NCBI GenBank assembly: GCA_022578605.1
Contig: MU394080.1
Location: 310,001-374,000, forward strand
From: Camillea tinctor
Lineage: Eukaryota; Ascomycota; Sordariomycetes; Xylariales; Xylariaceae
Length of the DNA: 64,000 nucleotides
Direction of reading: 5' to 3'
The number at the start of each line of letters is the position of its first letter. Position 1 is the stretch's first letter. Below are positions 34,288 through 45,937 of this stretch, piece after piece. The notes under the pieces were generated by a model that saw only the letters and a program-made list of their open reading frames with translations, was not told the origin of the DNA and ran no database searches. A program made the position numbers and the translations under genes.

Positions 34288-35976
34288 GTATTACATTTCG
34301 GTAATGTGGTATAACCATGTAACCTACCTATCTATTTATCTAGGCTGCCCATATACTTATAGGCATGGGTGCTTATATTCTCTACGTGTGTATGTACCTA
34401 GTTAGATATATATCTAGGTATGGTGATATATATATATATAAAGGGACGTATATAGAAGGACATGTACACAGTACATGCCGACGTCATGGGAACTCACTTC
34501 TCCCCCTAATGTGCCACATGTACATCAACATGGGTGAGGTTGGGGAGATATCAAGGTCCAGCAACTTACCAGTCATGAGTAAGGGAGGTGGTCATAAGAC
34601 GGAAAGTCAATGCATTAGTCCTGCAGGTGGGTAGGCTTAGTTGGACTTAACAAGATGGACCAGCGAATATGAAGCGACAATGCGAGTCAAACAAGTTTCT
34701 AGGGTGATTTACTAGTCTCCAGCACCTCCTTATCGGCACTTGGGATGGAAACTGCTTACTCTCTACACTTATTAATCAGCGTTGCATGGTCCCGTCCCGA
34801 GGTCTTGAACTCCTGGGCTCTACCGTGGACTAGGTAGGTATGTACATATGTACATACAAAGGTTACCTACCACTACCAGACATGCATCCAGTCAATCTTA
34901 GCTCTTCTAATCGAGACGTACGTAACCGAGGTGCCTACTAGTGTACTATTTTTTAATTATAGTATTAAATAATGATTGGTCCAATTGGAAAATCTTGTAA
35001 TTGTTACACGCTACCTGCACTTACTTTACTTACTTACACATCGCAATGCAATGAGTCAATCCATAAATCCCTTACTTTTCTTTCGTCACCGATATACGTA
35101 TCCCTAATTATTTAGAGTGACTTTTTCTTTTTGAAACGGGGGTATGGAGCGAAGAGGAAAGAAGAGGAGACTGAAACCGCTCCCCCCCCCAAAAAGGAAA
35201 ATTATTGCAAGTTACACCGAAACCGTCCGAACGCCTGGTTTTACTACTATCTTATACATATGCACCATCACGTATACAGTAGTGTACCAGGTGGTAGGTA
35301 CGGTGCCACAACTTAATATCCGCCCGCCTTGCCGCTTAATTCCACCTTTCCGCTTTTTCTCTCTTTTTCTTTCTCTTTTCCCTCCAAAGTCTACTGCCAA
35401 TTGGTCCAAATCAACAATATATAAAAACAAATCTTATCTATACTTAGAAAGCCATACACAACCTTTGACCCTATACTGAGATGGTTTTTTTCCAGAGTCT
35501 CATCCAGACTCCCCCCCTCCAAAAAAAAAAAAGACATACTTATCCTTTTATCAATGAAAGTGGGTTTGCTGCCTCGCCGTTCTCGGACTAGGATGCCCCT
35601 CGATTGTGTATAGTCGGGCTGCGGCTCCGTTGCCGGGAGAAGCTAAGGGATTTATAGTAGGTTATCGTTACTTAACTTACCTAACCAAACCATAAACCTA
35701 TGAAGTCATATTCCACTGTTTCACTTTCTTATCAACCCAAGCTTAGTGTTTGGCTCTGGGTTAATCTGGTGTAGCAGTGTAAGGTTTAGGTATCCTCTTT
35801 AAGTCTAAGCTAGTGACCCTGACGGCGACACTGGGGACCCCAAAAGCTTATCTTTCTCCCTTACCTAACCTCTTCTTTCCTCGCTTCGCTTCCTCCCGAT
35901 CCCTACCAAACTCTCTTTCTCTCTATCTCGCGTGGTCAAAACCGCTCTCAAGGGTTTTCAAACCGATAAAAAAAAA

Positions 35977-37039
35977 ATGAGTTCAGTCACTGGAGGTCGC
36001 CTTGCTGGCAAAAATGCCATCATCACGGGAGCTGGAGGGTAAGCACTGTTTTTTTTTCTTGTTTCTTTCCCCCATCCTAATTCATTCCCGGCGATTTCGA
36101 GCTCGAGCTCCATTCCTAGAAAAATCAAGAACGTGAATATACTGGTCATGGTTGAACAACATGAAACGAATACCTAACAGGATAATCCAGTGGCATTGGC
36201 CTCGAGACCTCAATTCTCTTTGCGAAAGAAGGTGCCAGCATCCTAATGGCTGACATATCCGGCCCAGCCCTTGAAAAGGCTAAGGCCAAGGTGCTGCAGT
36301 TGGTACCCAACGCCAGCAAAGTCGAGACAACGGTATGAAACCTGCCAGCGCGTGAGTATAACTCCAGTTAACCTAATCATCTCCCAAGGTTTGCGATGTG
36401 TCCAAAGAAAGCCAGGTCCAGGCCATGGTCGAGTCCCTGGACTCGTGGGGCGGCCTCGACGTCATCTTCAACAATGCCGGCATCATGCATGCCCGCGACG
36501 ACGACGCGGTTGGCACTCCTGAGGACATATGGGACCTGACCATGTCCATCAACGTGAAGGGTGTGTGGTATGGCTGCAAGCATGCCGTTCTAGCCCTCCG
36601 CCGTGCCAAGAAGACCAAGGGCAGTATCATCAACACGGCCTCGGTTGTCGCCCTCGTCGGTTCCGCCACCCCACAGCTGGCCTACACTGCGTCCAAGGGT
36701 GCCGTGCTCGCTCTCACCCGCGAGCTGGCCATTGTCCACGCCCGCGAGGGCTACCGCTTCAACAGCCTCTGTCCCGCCCCCCTCAACACCCCCCTCCTAC
36801 AGGACTGGCTCGGCGACGACGTCCCCAAGCGCTTGCGCCGCGAGATCCACTTCCCCACCGGTCGCTTTGGCGAGGCCGTCGAGCAGGCCCAGGCCGTTCT
36901 CTTCCTCGCCAGTGACGAGGCCAGCTTCGTCAACGGCCACGAGATGGTCGTCGACGGCGGCATGACTAAAGCCTATGTTACCCCCGAGGGCCAGCCCCTC
37001 GTAGCTCCGACCAACAACGCGTTTAAGACCGAGCTATAA
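35977..37039 (+). CDS. Short-chain dehydrogenase/reductase (SDR)
   Basis: Three exons: 35977-36038, 36191-36332 and 36389-37039, giving 284 residues, a classical SDR length. The cofactor motif TGAGGGIG (residues 17-24) is split by the first intron and restored precisely by the acceptor at 36190. NNAG is at 96-99, and the catalytic residues are Ser153, Tyr167 and Lys171 (YTASK). The C-terminal segment has the usual VNGHEMVVDGG. An acidic residue after the second strand (MADIS) suggests NAD preference. It catalyses a reversible alcohol/ketone oxidoreduction; the substrate is unknown. Exon 3 is strikingly GC-rich at third codon positions. Its 3' end faces the methylisocitrate lyase gene; a role beside propionate metabolism is only inference. 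Confidence 0.93.
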
Positions 37040-37636
37040 CGTTGTTCCCCTACGGAGATAACACTGCACACGAGATCAATAGTTAGGTATACTGTGGGGT
37101 TGCGAGGTGTGGGGATGGGAATATCATGTCACTGATGTCCTCCCTCCCCTGGAAAGACAATTTTGTCTATGATCTAGGCCTATATGGTAAAAGCTCGAGT
37201 TAGATCGGTGCTTCTCTATGCGTGCAGGTTAAGCTTTCTCAGGGAGTTTTGGAATCTTTCTAGATATCTATCTATTCGTCTTACTCTGTTGAGTATGATG
37301 ATACCCTAAAAAGGCAGTTTTCGTTGTCGTCTTGTTTTTACAAAGACCCTATTTACATACTAGAAATAGTGAAAACCAAAACAAACAAACAAATATAAAA
37401 TAAAATTAATAAAAATAATGATAAATCTCTTAAGAAGGTAGTCTGCTACTTGCCTTTTCTCTTCACTCTGACCAACACGGGCTGTAGATACATACATGCT
37501 TGATGCTACTAACTTAACGGGTATACATGTCATTCTCTCGTTTTTTACTTTCTTTCGATCTATTACCTACCTACCTGCCCAACCCAGCCCTTACCCATAG
37601 TTATATGAGGGCACTGATATATGTACGAACCTAGAC
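37040..37636. other. Intergenic, convergent 3' ends
   Basis: 597 nt between the SDR and methylisocitrate lyase stop codons. An A-rich tract at 37375-37425 could belong to 3' processing; no gene is seen. Confidence 0.6.
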
Positions 37637-39512
37637 TTAGAACTGCCCCTCGGTACTCCCTTCCCCCATGCTCCTACTCCCGCTGCTCCCGCTCTGTATA
37701 GCGCCTAGTATGCCGTCTATGTACCCGGCGCCGCTCCACTTCTGATGGGTCAGGACGTCGCAGCCCGATTCCATTTCCTTCCTCTGAACGAGTTCCACGT
37801 AGGCGAGCATGCCGTCGTACTTGAAGCGGCGGGCGAGCTCGTGCGCGGCCGCAGCGTTGCTGTGCAGGCCGGCGAGGGAGACGAGCTGCAGGACGAAGCC
37901 CTCGCGCGCAATGTCCCAGATAAATGACTTGAGCCGGGCGTTGTCGAAGCCGTGTGCCATCCAGTTGAACGAGGGGGAGAGGTTGTAGACGAGCTTCTTG
38001 TCCGGAATGGCGGCACGCACGGCGCGCCCGAGGTCTGCGCATACTGACACGCTGGGGTCACCCGTCTCGACCCAGAGAAGGTCCGCGTAGGGGCCGAAGG
38101 CGACAGCGCGCTTTGTGGCTGCGGCCATGCCGGCGCGGTAATGGTAGTATCCCTCGCGCGTGCGAGGCACGTCCCAGGAGAAGGTTATAGGGTGTCCTCC
38201 GACAGTATGGGCGAGCTCACGGCGTTTCGTTATGCCCATAGCGCCGTCGGCAGCAACGGTGGCGAGGTAAGCGTCACTCTTGTCTTGGGCGACGCCCCGG
38301 GCTTTCATCTGCTCAACAGCGGCCTCGTCGAAGGTCACGAGGCGCGTCTTCTTGACCCAGTTTGCTTCGTAGGCGTCGATCTCGGGGCCAGATGCGCCGG
38401 CTGCTTCCATCTGCTGCAGGGTCTCGGCTAGGGGGGCGATGCCCTCTTCGGCAACACCAAGGATGAACTCGTGATCGCGCACATCGATGGCACTCGAGAG
38501 CAGTCTCCCGCTCTCCGAATCAGTGCGTGCAATTACGAGGTTCTCCGTACCCATCACATCCCATTGGAACCTCGCGGCGTTGAGCCGGTTAATGTGCTCG
38601 CCGATCGGTACCAGCACCTTACCCGCCAGGTGACCACATTTCTTGCCCCCGTGTAGCTGGTCTTCGAAGTGCACAGCCGCCGCGCCATTCTCGGCAAACA
38701 GCTTGGCTAGCTTGAGCACCGCACTCAGGCCACCGTGGCCGGTGTCGCCGTCAGCGACGATGGGACGCAGATAATCCACATACGGGGTTTGCCTCCGCTC
38801 TTCCGCGGTCATCTTCCGCCGCAGATCCCACTGCTTCCGGTCGTGCATCGACTGCGCCTTAGCGAGGCGCTGGACTTGGTTCGGTACCGTGTTGTAGGGG
38901 TAGTCGCCGAAGTCGGGGGAGACCTCGTTGGTGGTGGTGAGGGTCGAGGAACAGGCCCAACCCGAGATGTAGAGGACCTCTTGGTAGGTAGCCTGCTGCG
39001 TCATCTGAACGGGGTCGATGGCTCCCACTGTTTATTTACATGGTGCCCGAGTCAGTGCCTAGCTCATGAGAGTGGAAGTAGAGAGCATATCATCCTCTTG
39101 ACGAACATGTATGAATAGGCTGTCCCGCAGCACCCCTTTCCTTGATGAGGTTGAAGAGCTTCCGCGCCATGATCGAGCTGGGGTAATTCTGCATTTGCGA
39201 CCCTCTCTTGGACACAACGTCGGCAGCCGTATAAGGCCGCTTGATACCTTCGAATCGAGGGCCTGCCCACCAGGCCTCGACATCCTTAAGCTGCTGATCG
39301 TATAAGGCATCCTCGGCAGCCCCTGCTTTGTCGGCGTCGGACAGCAATTGGAAGGAGTCGGAGGGTAGGGCGGTCGATACGAGCGGACTGACTGGGGGTA
39401 GGGTCATTCTCATTGCCGTCGTAGCAAGGGATCGTAGGGGAAGTCGACACGGGGAAGCACGAAGAGGACGCGAGGCGAGACGAGGCGCCTGAGAGGTGAC
39501 TCGGCGAAGCAT
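37637..39512 (-). CDS. mclA: Mitochondrial 2-methylisocitrate lyase (methylcitrate cycle)
   Basis: Two exons, 39512-39107 and 39027-37637, joined by a 79-nt intron (GTTCGT...ACAG), give 598 residues. The enzyme splits 2-methylisocitrate into pyruvate and succinate, the last step of the methylcitrate cycle. The isocitrate-lyase signature KKCGHLAGK has its catalytic Cys at about residue 266. Three things favour methylisocitrate lyase over glyoxylate-cycle isocitrate lyase: the Arg-rich mitochondrial presequence ([18 protein letters not shown]...), the family-typical AARFQWD...[16 protein letters not shown] stretch, and the absence of a peroxisomal SKL-type C-terminus (it ends GQF). An in-frame ATG at 39554 would add 14 residues, but the start at 39512 gives the better presequence. 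It is divergent from 2-methylcitrate synthase. The symbol follows Aspergillus usage. Confidence 0.9.
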
Positions 39513-40855
39513 CGCGACAACCACCAGACCAAGTTGCCTATGAATGATATTCAAACTAACTACCTAAGGGATGAATAAAATGGCGCTATCATGTACAAAA
39601 TATAACAAAGTAGAAAGGTGTAAACGTAGACAGTACCTGGCTGGAGACAATGTGATGATTGTTGTAGTAGTAGTAGGTAGGAGGTATAAGTTATATCGTA
39701 GGTTTAGTTTAGTATAGTGAGTAGTAGGTAAACGGAAGTGTTGTGGACTTATTCATCCCACCATCGGTTTACCAGTTACGATAACGGTTACAATCGCTAA
39801 CAAAAGGTCCAATTGTGGTTGACAAACTTCTGTTCCTTTTTATTTTTTTAAGGCCGATAGTCCGAGGCTTGACTCCTTTTTATTCCCGACTAGTATTACT
39901 ACGGTAAGTATTAAAAAACGGCTTCCCCTCCCCCACACCTTTAGGTACGTAGGTTACTACATAGTATGTAGTTAAGAAAGAGGTATGTCACAGATATGTA
40001 CCATATATACTACATGGTAGTAGTCATGGTAGTAGTACTCCGTAAGACGGTTGATGATTCATAAAGTCAGCAGAAGAAATCCTTCCAATACATCTAACCT
40101 AGGTTAACCAAAAACAACGTGCAACACAGATGCTGTCATTGGGCAATTGGCATAAACACAGGACCAATTCATATGCTTGGCAAGACTGTTTGTTTACTGC
40201 CTATCTGGGGCAATCTATATGTACTACTATGTACATACCTAGGTACGTAGCACCGGGCCTACGGACAGCAGTGCGGGGACAGACAAGATGGGTTTCCTCG
40301 GTTTGACATGCGGGGGAACAAGCCTAAGGATAACCCGAATAGGCATCTACCTCACTGGGCTTGCCTCCCTTGCCCCCCCTTTGCCCCCCCTTTGGCCCCC
40401 CTTTGGCCCCCCTTTTCCCCAACCTAACGTGTTTCCTTAACGTATTTATGTAGTACCTAGTGTTGCGCAAAGCTGGGGAATAGAAAGCAGCCACCGTAAA
40501 TGGAGCTTCGGGTCGTCACTGTTGTTCATTCTTATTTCTTCTTCTCTTCTTTTCTTTTCTTTCTTTTCTTCTAACCTGGGTATTTATCGGCTCCCGCGAT
40601 TTTATCAAGTTAGACTCATCCTTCTACCAACTCAACATCACCCTTAGGGCAACCTTCCTTCATACCGGACCTTTCTTCCAGTCCTCTTAGAAGATTGCAG
40701 TTAACTGCCTTTTTCGCTTCTCTCTTGTAGCATAATAGCTTATTGTGCTTCTTTCAATTGATAGAGGCAGGCATTATTATCAATACCAGACGTCCTCAGC
40801 CCTCGATATTTGCTTACCCGCTTGCCTGCCTACTCAATTTCTATAGTCAATCGTC
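39513..40855. promoter_or_regulatory. Shared divergent promoter region of the methylcitrate-cycle pair
   Basis: 1343 nt between the two divergent start codons, with no gene inside. Four CCAAT boxes (HAP/CBF consensus) lie within 84 nt: 40085-40089, 40138-40142 and 40146-40150 (the last two as ATTGG) and 40164-40168. A fifth is at 39809-39813. Two GCGGGG words match the CreA consensus SYGGRG, at 40273-40278 and 40310-40315. A CT-rich tract before 40600 is typical of strong fungal promoters. TACCTAGGTA occurs at 40236-40245. Carbon-catabolite control of both genes is plausible but untested. Confidence 0.5.
40370..40420 (+). repeat. C-rich tandem repeat, TTGGCCCCCC-like units
   Basis: About four 10-11-nt units of the form TTTGGCCCCCC or TTTGCCCCCCC in tandem, within the shared methylcitrate promoter. 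The strand asymmetry (G-rich minus strand with four runs of 6-7 G) could support a G-quadruplex. Confidence 0.85.
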
Positions 40856-42512
40856 ATGGCTTTGAGACTTGGTGCGCCCACAAGGGCGTTGGGCATGTTA
40901 AGGGTGAGTGTCGCTCAACTTTTGAGACATAGCACATTCAGCCACATCCAACCCCAGCGTCAGCGTCAGTTATAAATAAAGGGGATGAATATGCTAAAGT
41001 AGCTATAATCTGTACAGGCACGTGCTCCGGCAGCTGTAGTCATACCCGCGACCAGATCCTACTCTTCGTCTTCGGAGCCAGACTTGAAGGAAACGCTGAA
41101 GCAAGTTATTCCTGCGAAGAGAGAACTTCTCAAAAAGGTAAAAGCAAATGGCTCTGCTGTCATCGGCGAGGTAAAGGTGGAAAATACAATCGGTGGCATG
41201 AGGTATTGTTTTGACGGCGGACTTCCTTCTATCCTGGTGTTAGTGGCTAACCTTGAGACAGAGGGTTGAAGGCTATGTTGTGGGAAGGTAGTGTGCTAGA
41301 TGCAGATGAAGGCATTCGATTTCATGGCCGGACGATAAAAGATTGCCAAAAGGAACTTCCTAAGGGCAAAACGGGTACTGAAATGCTTCCCGAATCCATG
41401 TTCTGGTTGCTCTTAACCGGCCAAGTACCTTCGGTTTCTCAGGTTCGACAGCTCTCACGAGAACTCGCAGTACAGGCACATCTCCCAGACTTCGTGAACA
41501 AGATGCTCGACAACTTTCCTACCGACCTCCACCCTATGACTCAATTCGCCATAGCTGTCAGCGCCTTAAATTACACCTCCAAGTTTGCCAAAGCGTACGA
41601 GAACGGTCTGAACAAGGCTGACTACTGGGAGCCAACTTTTGACGATTGTATAAGTCTTCTGGCCAAGTTGCCCACTATTGCCGCCAAGATATACCAGAAC
41701 TCATACCGCGGCGGCGGTGCTTTACCAGCCGACGTTGACGCGGAGCAAGATTGGTCCTATAACTTTGCTGCTATGCTAGGCAAGGGAGGTCCAGAGAATG
41801 AGAACTTCCAGGACTTGCTGCGGCTCTATCTCGCGCTCCATGGTGATCACGAGGGCGGAAATGTTTCGGCGCATACCACGCATCTCGTTGGCAGTGCTCT
41901 TAGCGATCCTTTCCTGAGTTATAGTGCCGGTCTTCAAGGTCTCGCCGGACCTCTACATGGGTAATAACATCATCCCCTCCCCCCTCAAGGTATGCTTCGA
42001 AGTCTAACTTATTCCATAGGCTTGCCGCACAGGAGGTATTGCGCTGGATAATCCAGATGAAGGATGAGATCCCCAAGAACTATTCAAAACAGGATGTTCA
42101 TGACTACTTGTGGACAACTTTGAACAGCGGACGAGTCGTGCCAGGTTATGGACATGCAGTACTTCGCAAACCTGACCCGCGCTTCGAAGCTCTCATGGAC
42201 TACGCATCTGCTCGTCCCGAAATCGCATCGGACCCTGTGTTCCAACTTGTCAAGTTAAACAGCGAGATCGCCCCCGAGGTTCTGATGAAGCACGGAAAGA
42301 CCAGGAACCCATACCCGAATGTTGATTCAAGCAGCGGTGTCTTGTTCCACCACTATGGATTCCACGAAACACTATACTACACGGCGACATTTGGTGTAAG
42401 CAGAGGCCTAGGTCCGCTTGCTCAGCTTATATGGGATCGTGCTCTAGGACTGCCCATAGAACGGCCCAAGAGCATCAACTTGGAGGGCATTCTGAAGCAA
42501 ATTGGTGCTTAA
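40856..42512 (+). CDS. mcsA: Mitochondrial 2-methylcitrate synthase
   Basis: Four exons: 40856-40903, 41018-41202, 41262-41960 and 42020-42512, giving 474 residues. The enzyme condenses propionyl-CoA (and, less well, acetyl-CoA) with oxaloacetate, the entry step of the methylcitrate cycle. The citrate-synthase catalytic residues are His310 (GPLHG, restored across the third intron), His356 (GYGH) and Asp413. [12 protein letters not shown] is also present. An Arg/Ser-rich leader ending [12 protein letters not shown] is a mitochondrial presequence. The EPDLK start, the [14 protein letters not shown] block, [11 protein letters not shown] and the [12 protein letters not shown] end resemble methylcitrate synthases more than the housekeeping citrate synthase. 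The divergent neighbour, methylisocitrate lyase, strongly supports this call. Plain citrate synthase remains the alternative. Confidence 0.88.
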
Positions 42513-44844
42513 ATGAATAGTCTGCATAATCTACAAAGGTGATAGCGTTTCATGTGTTTCGTTGTAGGTGGTCACTATGAGCATTTGATCTAGATAGGAC
42601 CATTCGATTACACGCCGCTTCAAGCGATACTATAAAGGGGGCTTATCTTGGAGTTTTAACAACGTCTAGACAGCACCATAACATTTATATTTTCTAATGG
42701 ACCATTCGAATGCCAATATTTGTCCTGTTCTTTTCCGTTTTAGTTATAAACCTGTGTATTATTTAGCATTATGATGTTCTGATATACCAGTGCCCTAAAA
42801 TCATAGTAACGATTAGGTCCCAAATCATCTAACCTATTACAATCTTTTGTATACTCTTAAGGTGTATATTCCATAAGACTCTTAAGTGACCCTGAAGAAG
42901 CAATTATAATGATGGAGGTACAGCCCTAAATGCCTTGGGGAGGTCTCATCGACCGTGGTCCTAGCTAGATTAGACACCACCATGTGCTTACTATACGGAA
43001 TTGTTATATTAAGCTATGACTACATGTAGGACTAGATACTCATTCCTATGGGAAAGCGGTTACCCCGTACCGGGGCTAATCCACATAAGGGGGACATCTC
43101 GGTTTAGAAACCGACCAGAATCAGGATTCCTCACGAGGCGGGGGACTCCGCCGATATTTAGAAAGGCGGAAGTTTCATGACGCCTCTTCCTTCTAGAGGG
43201 AGCGTATTCTTCAATAACGGACGCAAGGCTCTCAACCCAAATACGCTTGTTTACTTTCCCCTGCCCGGCTGCTGCTACTTGCTCGTCAAGGCGGCTAAAG
43301 AGGGTAAAGAGAACTCGGGGTCAGCAATGCAGGGGACCCTGACGATCTGGACCCTGATGGGCGGAATGAGCGAATTCCCAATAAACTGCAAGCGGAAACA
43401 AGCGGGTTCAGGTTAGTGGGTGAGGTACGATGGTCAGAGGATCTTGCAGGCTAAAATGTGGAATATAGCGTTGGTGGTTTTATAAGCTCACGTATGTATA
43501 TACCTCGACTCCCTCTCTAATTCGTTGATGATATTCGCCAGTTGCATAGGTAAAAAAATGTCGAACTTAGACTAGTAGGTCAATAATACTAATTTGAACT
43601 TTAGATGTTCAAAATAACGCCTTTTTAGTTCCATTATATGTTTGCAATAGATGCGTATAAGCCAGAACTACCTAGGTTATGTACTTAGTACTGGTAGCTC
43701 GCTGTGAGCTACTTAATCAAGGTTCAAACTCGGGGGTAGCGGCGTAAGTTTCCTCCTCCCTCCTCTCCGCTCCCTCCTTTTGATCAAGAATTGCCTAAAG
43801 GGGAAACCACCTTACACCGTTTATCCTTGTCACGTATGATGGATCAACTCTGACAACTCCAGTCAGAGAGAAGGAAAGAGGGCGGAATCCATAGTCGTAG
43901 GGATAATTAAGCTTAATCTACTGAAACCCTCCTGGGCCACCAAAAATAGCACAAGGTGAAGCAACACTACATCCATATCCAAGCAGTCGGTCGTTTCCCC
44001 CCCTTTTTCTTACTCGCAAAGTTGTATTATCATCGTCAGATCTATCGAGACAGATCTATCTAGACCTCGGCCCTAGTACGACCTCCCCTCATACTACCTC
44101 TTTCTCCTCCTTGCTATGCTGTGCTGACAACACCCCTCCTTATTTTCACCAGAATCCCCTTCATCCTTAGTACACAGAAACAACTCACTCAATCACAAGA
44201 CCACAACAAGTCGGGGGTGGGCTTTGTCACGATCTCACGCTTGAGTCTTCTCACATAGCTAGCTCGCCAGGTTCCCCTCTTGAATACGACAACATAACAA
44301 TGATTCTATTAGAAGACGGAACCCTCCCACGTGTTGGGTAAGCCTGCATGGGATGAAGAGAGCTAGATTGCCTCGAGTTAATATGGATTCATCTACAGAC
44401 CCTCCCTCGCCAATTCATCCGCAAATTTATTATGAGGCTGGATTCACTTCACTGGGTCACGCCCCCTTGGCTTGGCCGGGTCCTCGCAATATATCACCGA
44501 TATTACCAGAAACAGTCCCGAACTTGGGGATGGCATCCAGGCTAGACTCCGAGACGGCGTGTAGGTGGCCAGGTCACTGGTATCGCATGTTCGTTTCGAC
44601 GACTCCTGTTTACCTGCTTCCAAGAACCTCCCAGCATGCTTATTACACAATGTAAGGCAGGATACGAATCGGAAGATGGAGGAGGAAAGGGGGTATATAA
44701 AGGCCGAGCCAGGTAACATCATCTCACGATATCGTCGATCGTTTCTACTCCGGCAAGCCCCTTTACCTTTCCTTACTCCGCAGCCATTGTTATAACTATA
44801 CTACCGATAGTCCCTCTCACGACTTAACGATATTTTCGGACAAT
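42513..44844. other. Intergenic
   Basis: About 2.3 kb with no supported gene. It holds one ACCTAGGT word (43670-43677). The right end is the promoter of the DUF4360 gene. Confidence 0.55.
44694..44700 (+). promoter_or_regulatory. TATA box of the DUF4360 gene
   Basis: TATATAA followed by AGG, 145-151 nt upstream of the start codon at 44845. Spacing fits a TATA element with a 5' UTR of roughly 100 nt. Confidence 0.5.
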
Positions 44845-45937
44845 ATGAAGTCTTTCGTCGTTGCTCTACTTGCACCGGCCCTCGCGGTTGCTAACCCCAT
44901 CGGCATCATCTCTGATGGTGATGTGCCCTCGCCCAACGATATCTCCATCATCAGCGCTACAGCCAGTGGCAATGGCTGTCCCCAGGGGACCGTGACGACG
45001 AATATCTCGCCGGACCGAACTGTGAGTGCTAGAAATGCCCATTCATCGACCCCAACCAACCTTTGGAGGGGTCAATGACTGACATCCCATCCTAGGTTCT
45101 TACTTTCGGATTTGATGCTTTTCAAACATACATAGGCCCTGGGACAGTCATGGCAGACAGGTCTAAGAACTGCCAACTCCATCTGAACTTGAAATACCCT
45201 GGGGGCTTTCAGTTCGCTGTTGTAAGTTGTATATTCATCCTCTTTGTAATTTAGGTATATTTCCATATGCCTAAGACTATGTATTCGAATAGACGGATGG
45301 ATGGATGGATACCACATATATACGGCACCCCCCCCCCCTTTCCTATTAAAGGATCAATTCTAGTTGAGACTCTTATGGAAACTGTGACTATAGGTTGAGT
45401 CTACCTACCACGGCTACGCTCAACTAGAGGAAGGCATCACGGGTACCTTCTACTCAACTTATTACTTCAGCCAGGATGCTGCTGCTACTGTAAGCCTTTC
45501 TATCTACGCCGTATCCTACAGTGCAGAAGTTTTCCAAAAGAAAGGCAATAATCTAATAATAATTTATTCTAGACTACTACGCAGACCTCAATCCAGGGAG
45601 GTGGGATCTGGGAGACTGGCGATGTGAGTTTACCTATACTGTTCTATATTCCTTTGTCATTTTCACTCCGTCTTTGCATCCCTTTTCCCTCCCCCTTTTT
45701 TAATTAGTAATCCCACTACTGATGCTACGAGGAAAAAAACAGGTCTACACGAAGCAGGACCAGGTCCCCACCGCATCTGTCATCTGGTCCCCCTGCGGCG
45801 CCACCGGCATCCTCAACGTCAACAACCGCATCGCCCTCACGTCGAGCAACTCCTCGGCATCGGGCCAGATCTCGGACGACGACGCCACCGTTGCGTTCAC
45901 TCAGCAAATACACGTCTCTTGGCAACCTTGCAAGTGA
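44845..45937 (+). CDS. Secreted DUF4360-family protein
   Basis: Five exons: 44845-45021, 45096-45221, 45394-45489, 45573-45623 and 45743-45937. All introns are phase 0, giving 214 residues. The N-terminus is a signal peptide (MKSFVVALLAPALAVA, then NPIG), followed by the family's GCPQGT segment. Four Cys lie in the mature part (GCPQ, NCQL, SPCG, QPCK), probably forming two disulfides. The core has alternating beta-strands with DFxxF-like and Gly/Thr-rich patches (FGFDAFQTYIGPGT). The last exon has GC-rich codons and ends in WQPCK. The function of DUF4360 is unknown; members are small extracellular proteins common in fungi. An unusually regular exon layout and a clear TATA box suggest a well-expressed gene. 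Confidence 0.88.

Larger units (their letters stand above)
32478..35976. other. Intergenic between divergent GS-like and SDR genes
   Basis: About 3.5 kb with no supported gene. It contains a degenerate tandem repeat (33706-33930), TA-rich microsatellites (34267-34287 and around 34430) and CCTA/TAGG-rich tracts. Confidence 0.55.

Noticed and set aside
37637..39512. Annotation as glyoxylate-cycle isocitrate lyase
   Set aside because: A mitochondrial presequence, no peroxisomal C-terminal tripeptide, family-specific residues and the adjacent methylcitrate synthase favour 2-methylisocitrate lyase.
44353..44655. A 100-codon plus-strand frame upstream of the DUF4360 gene
   Set aside because: It lies in promoter sequence just before the TATA box, with no motif or splice support.
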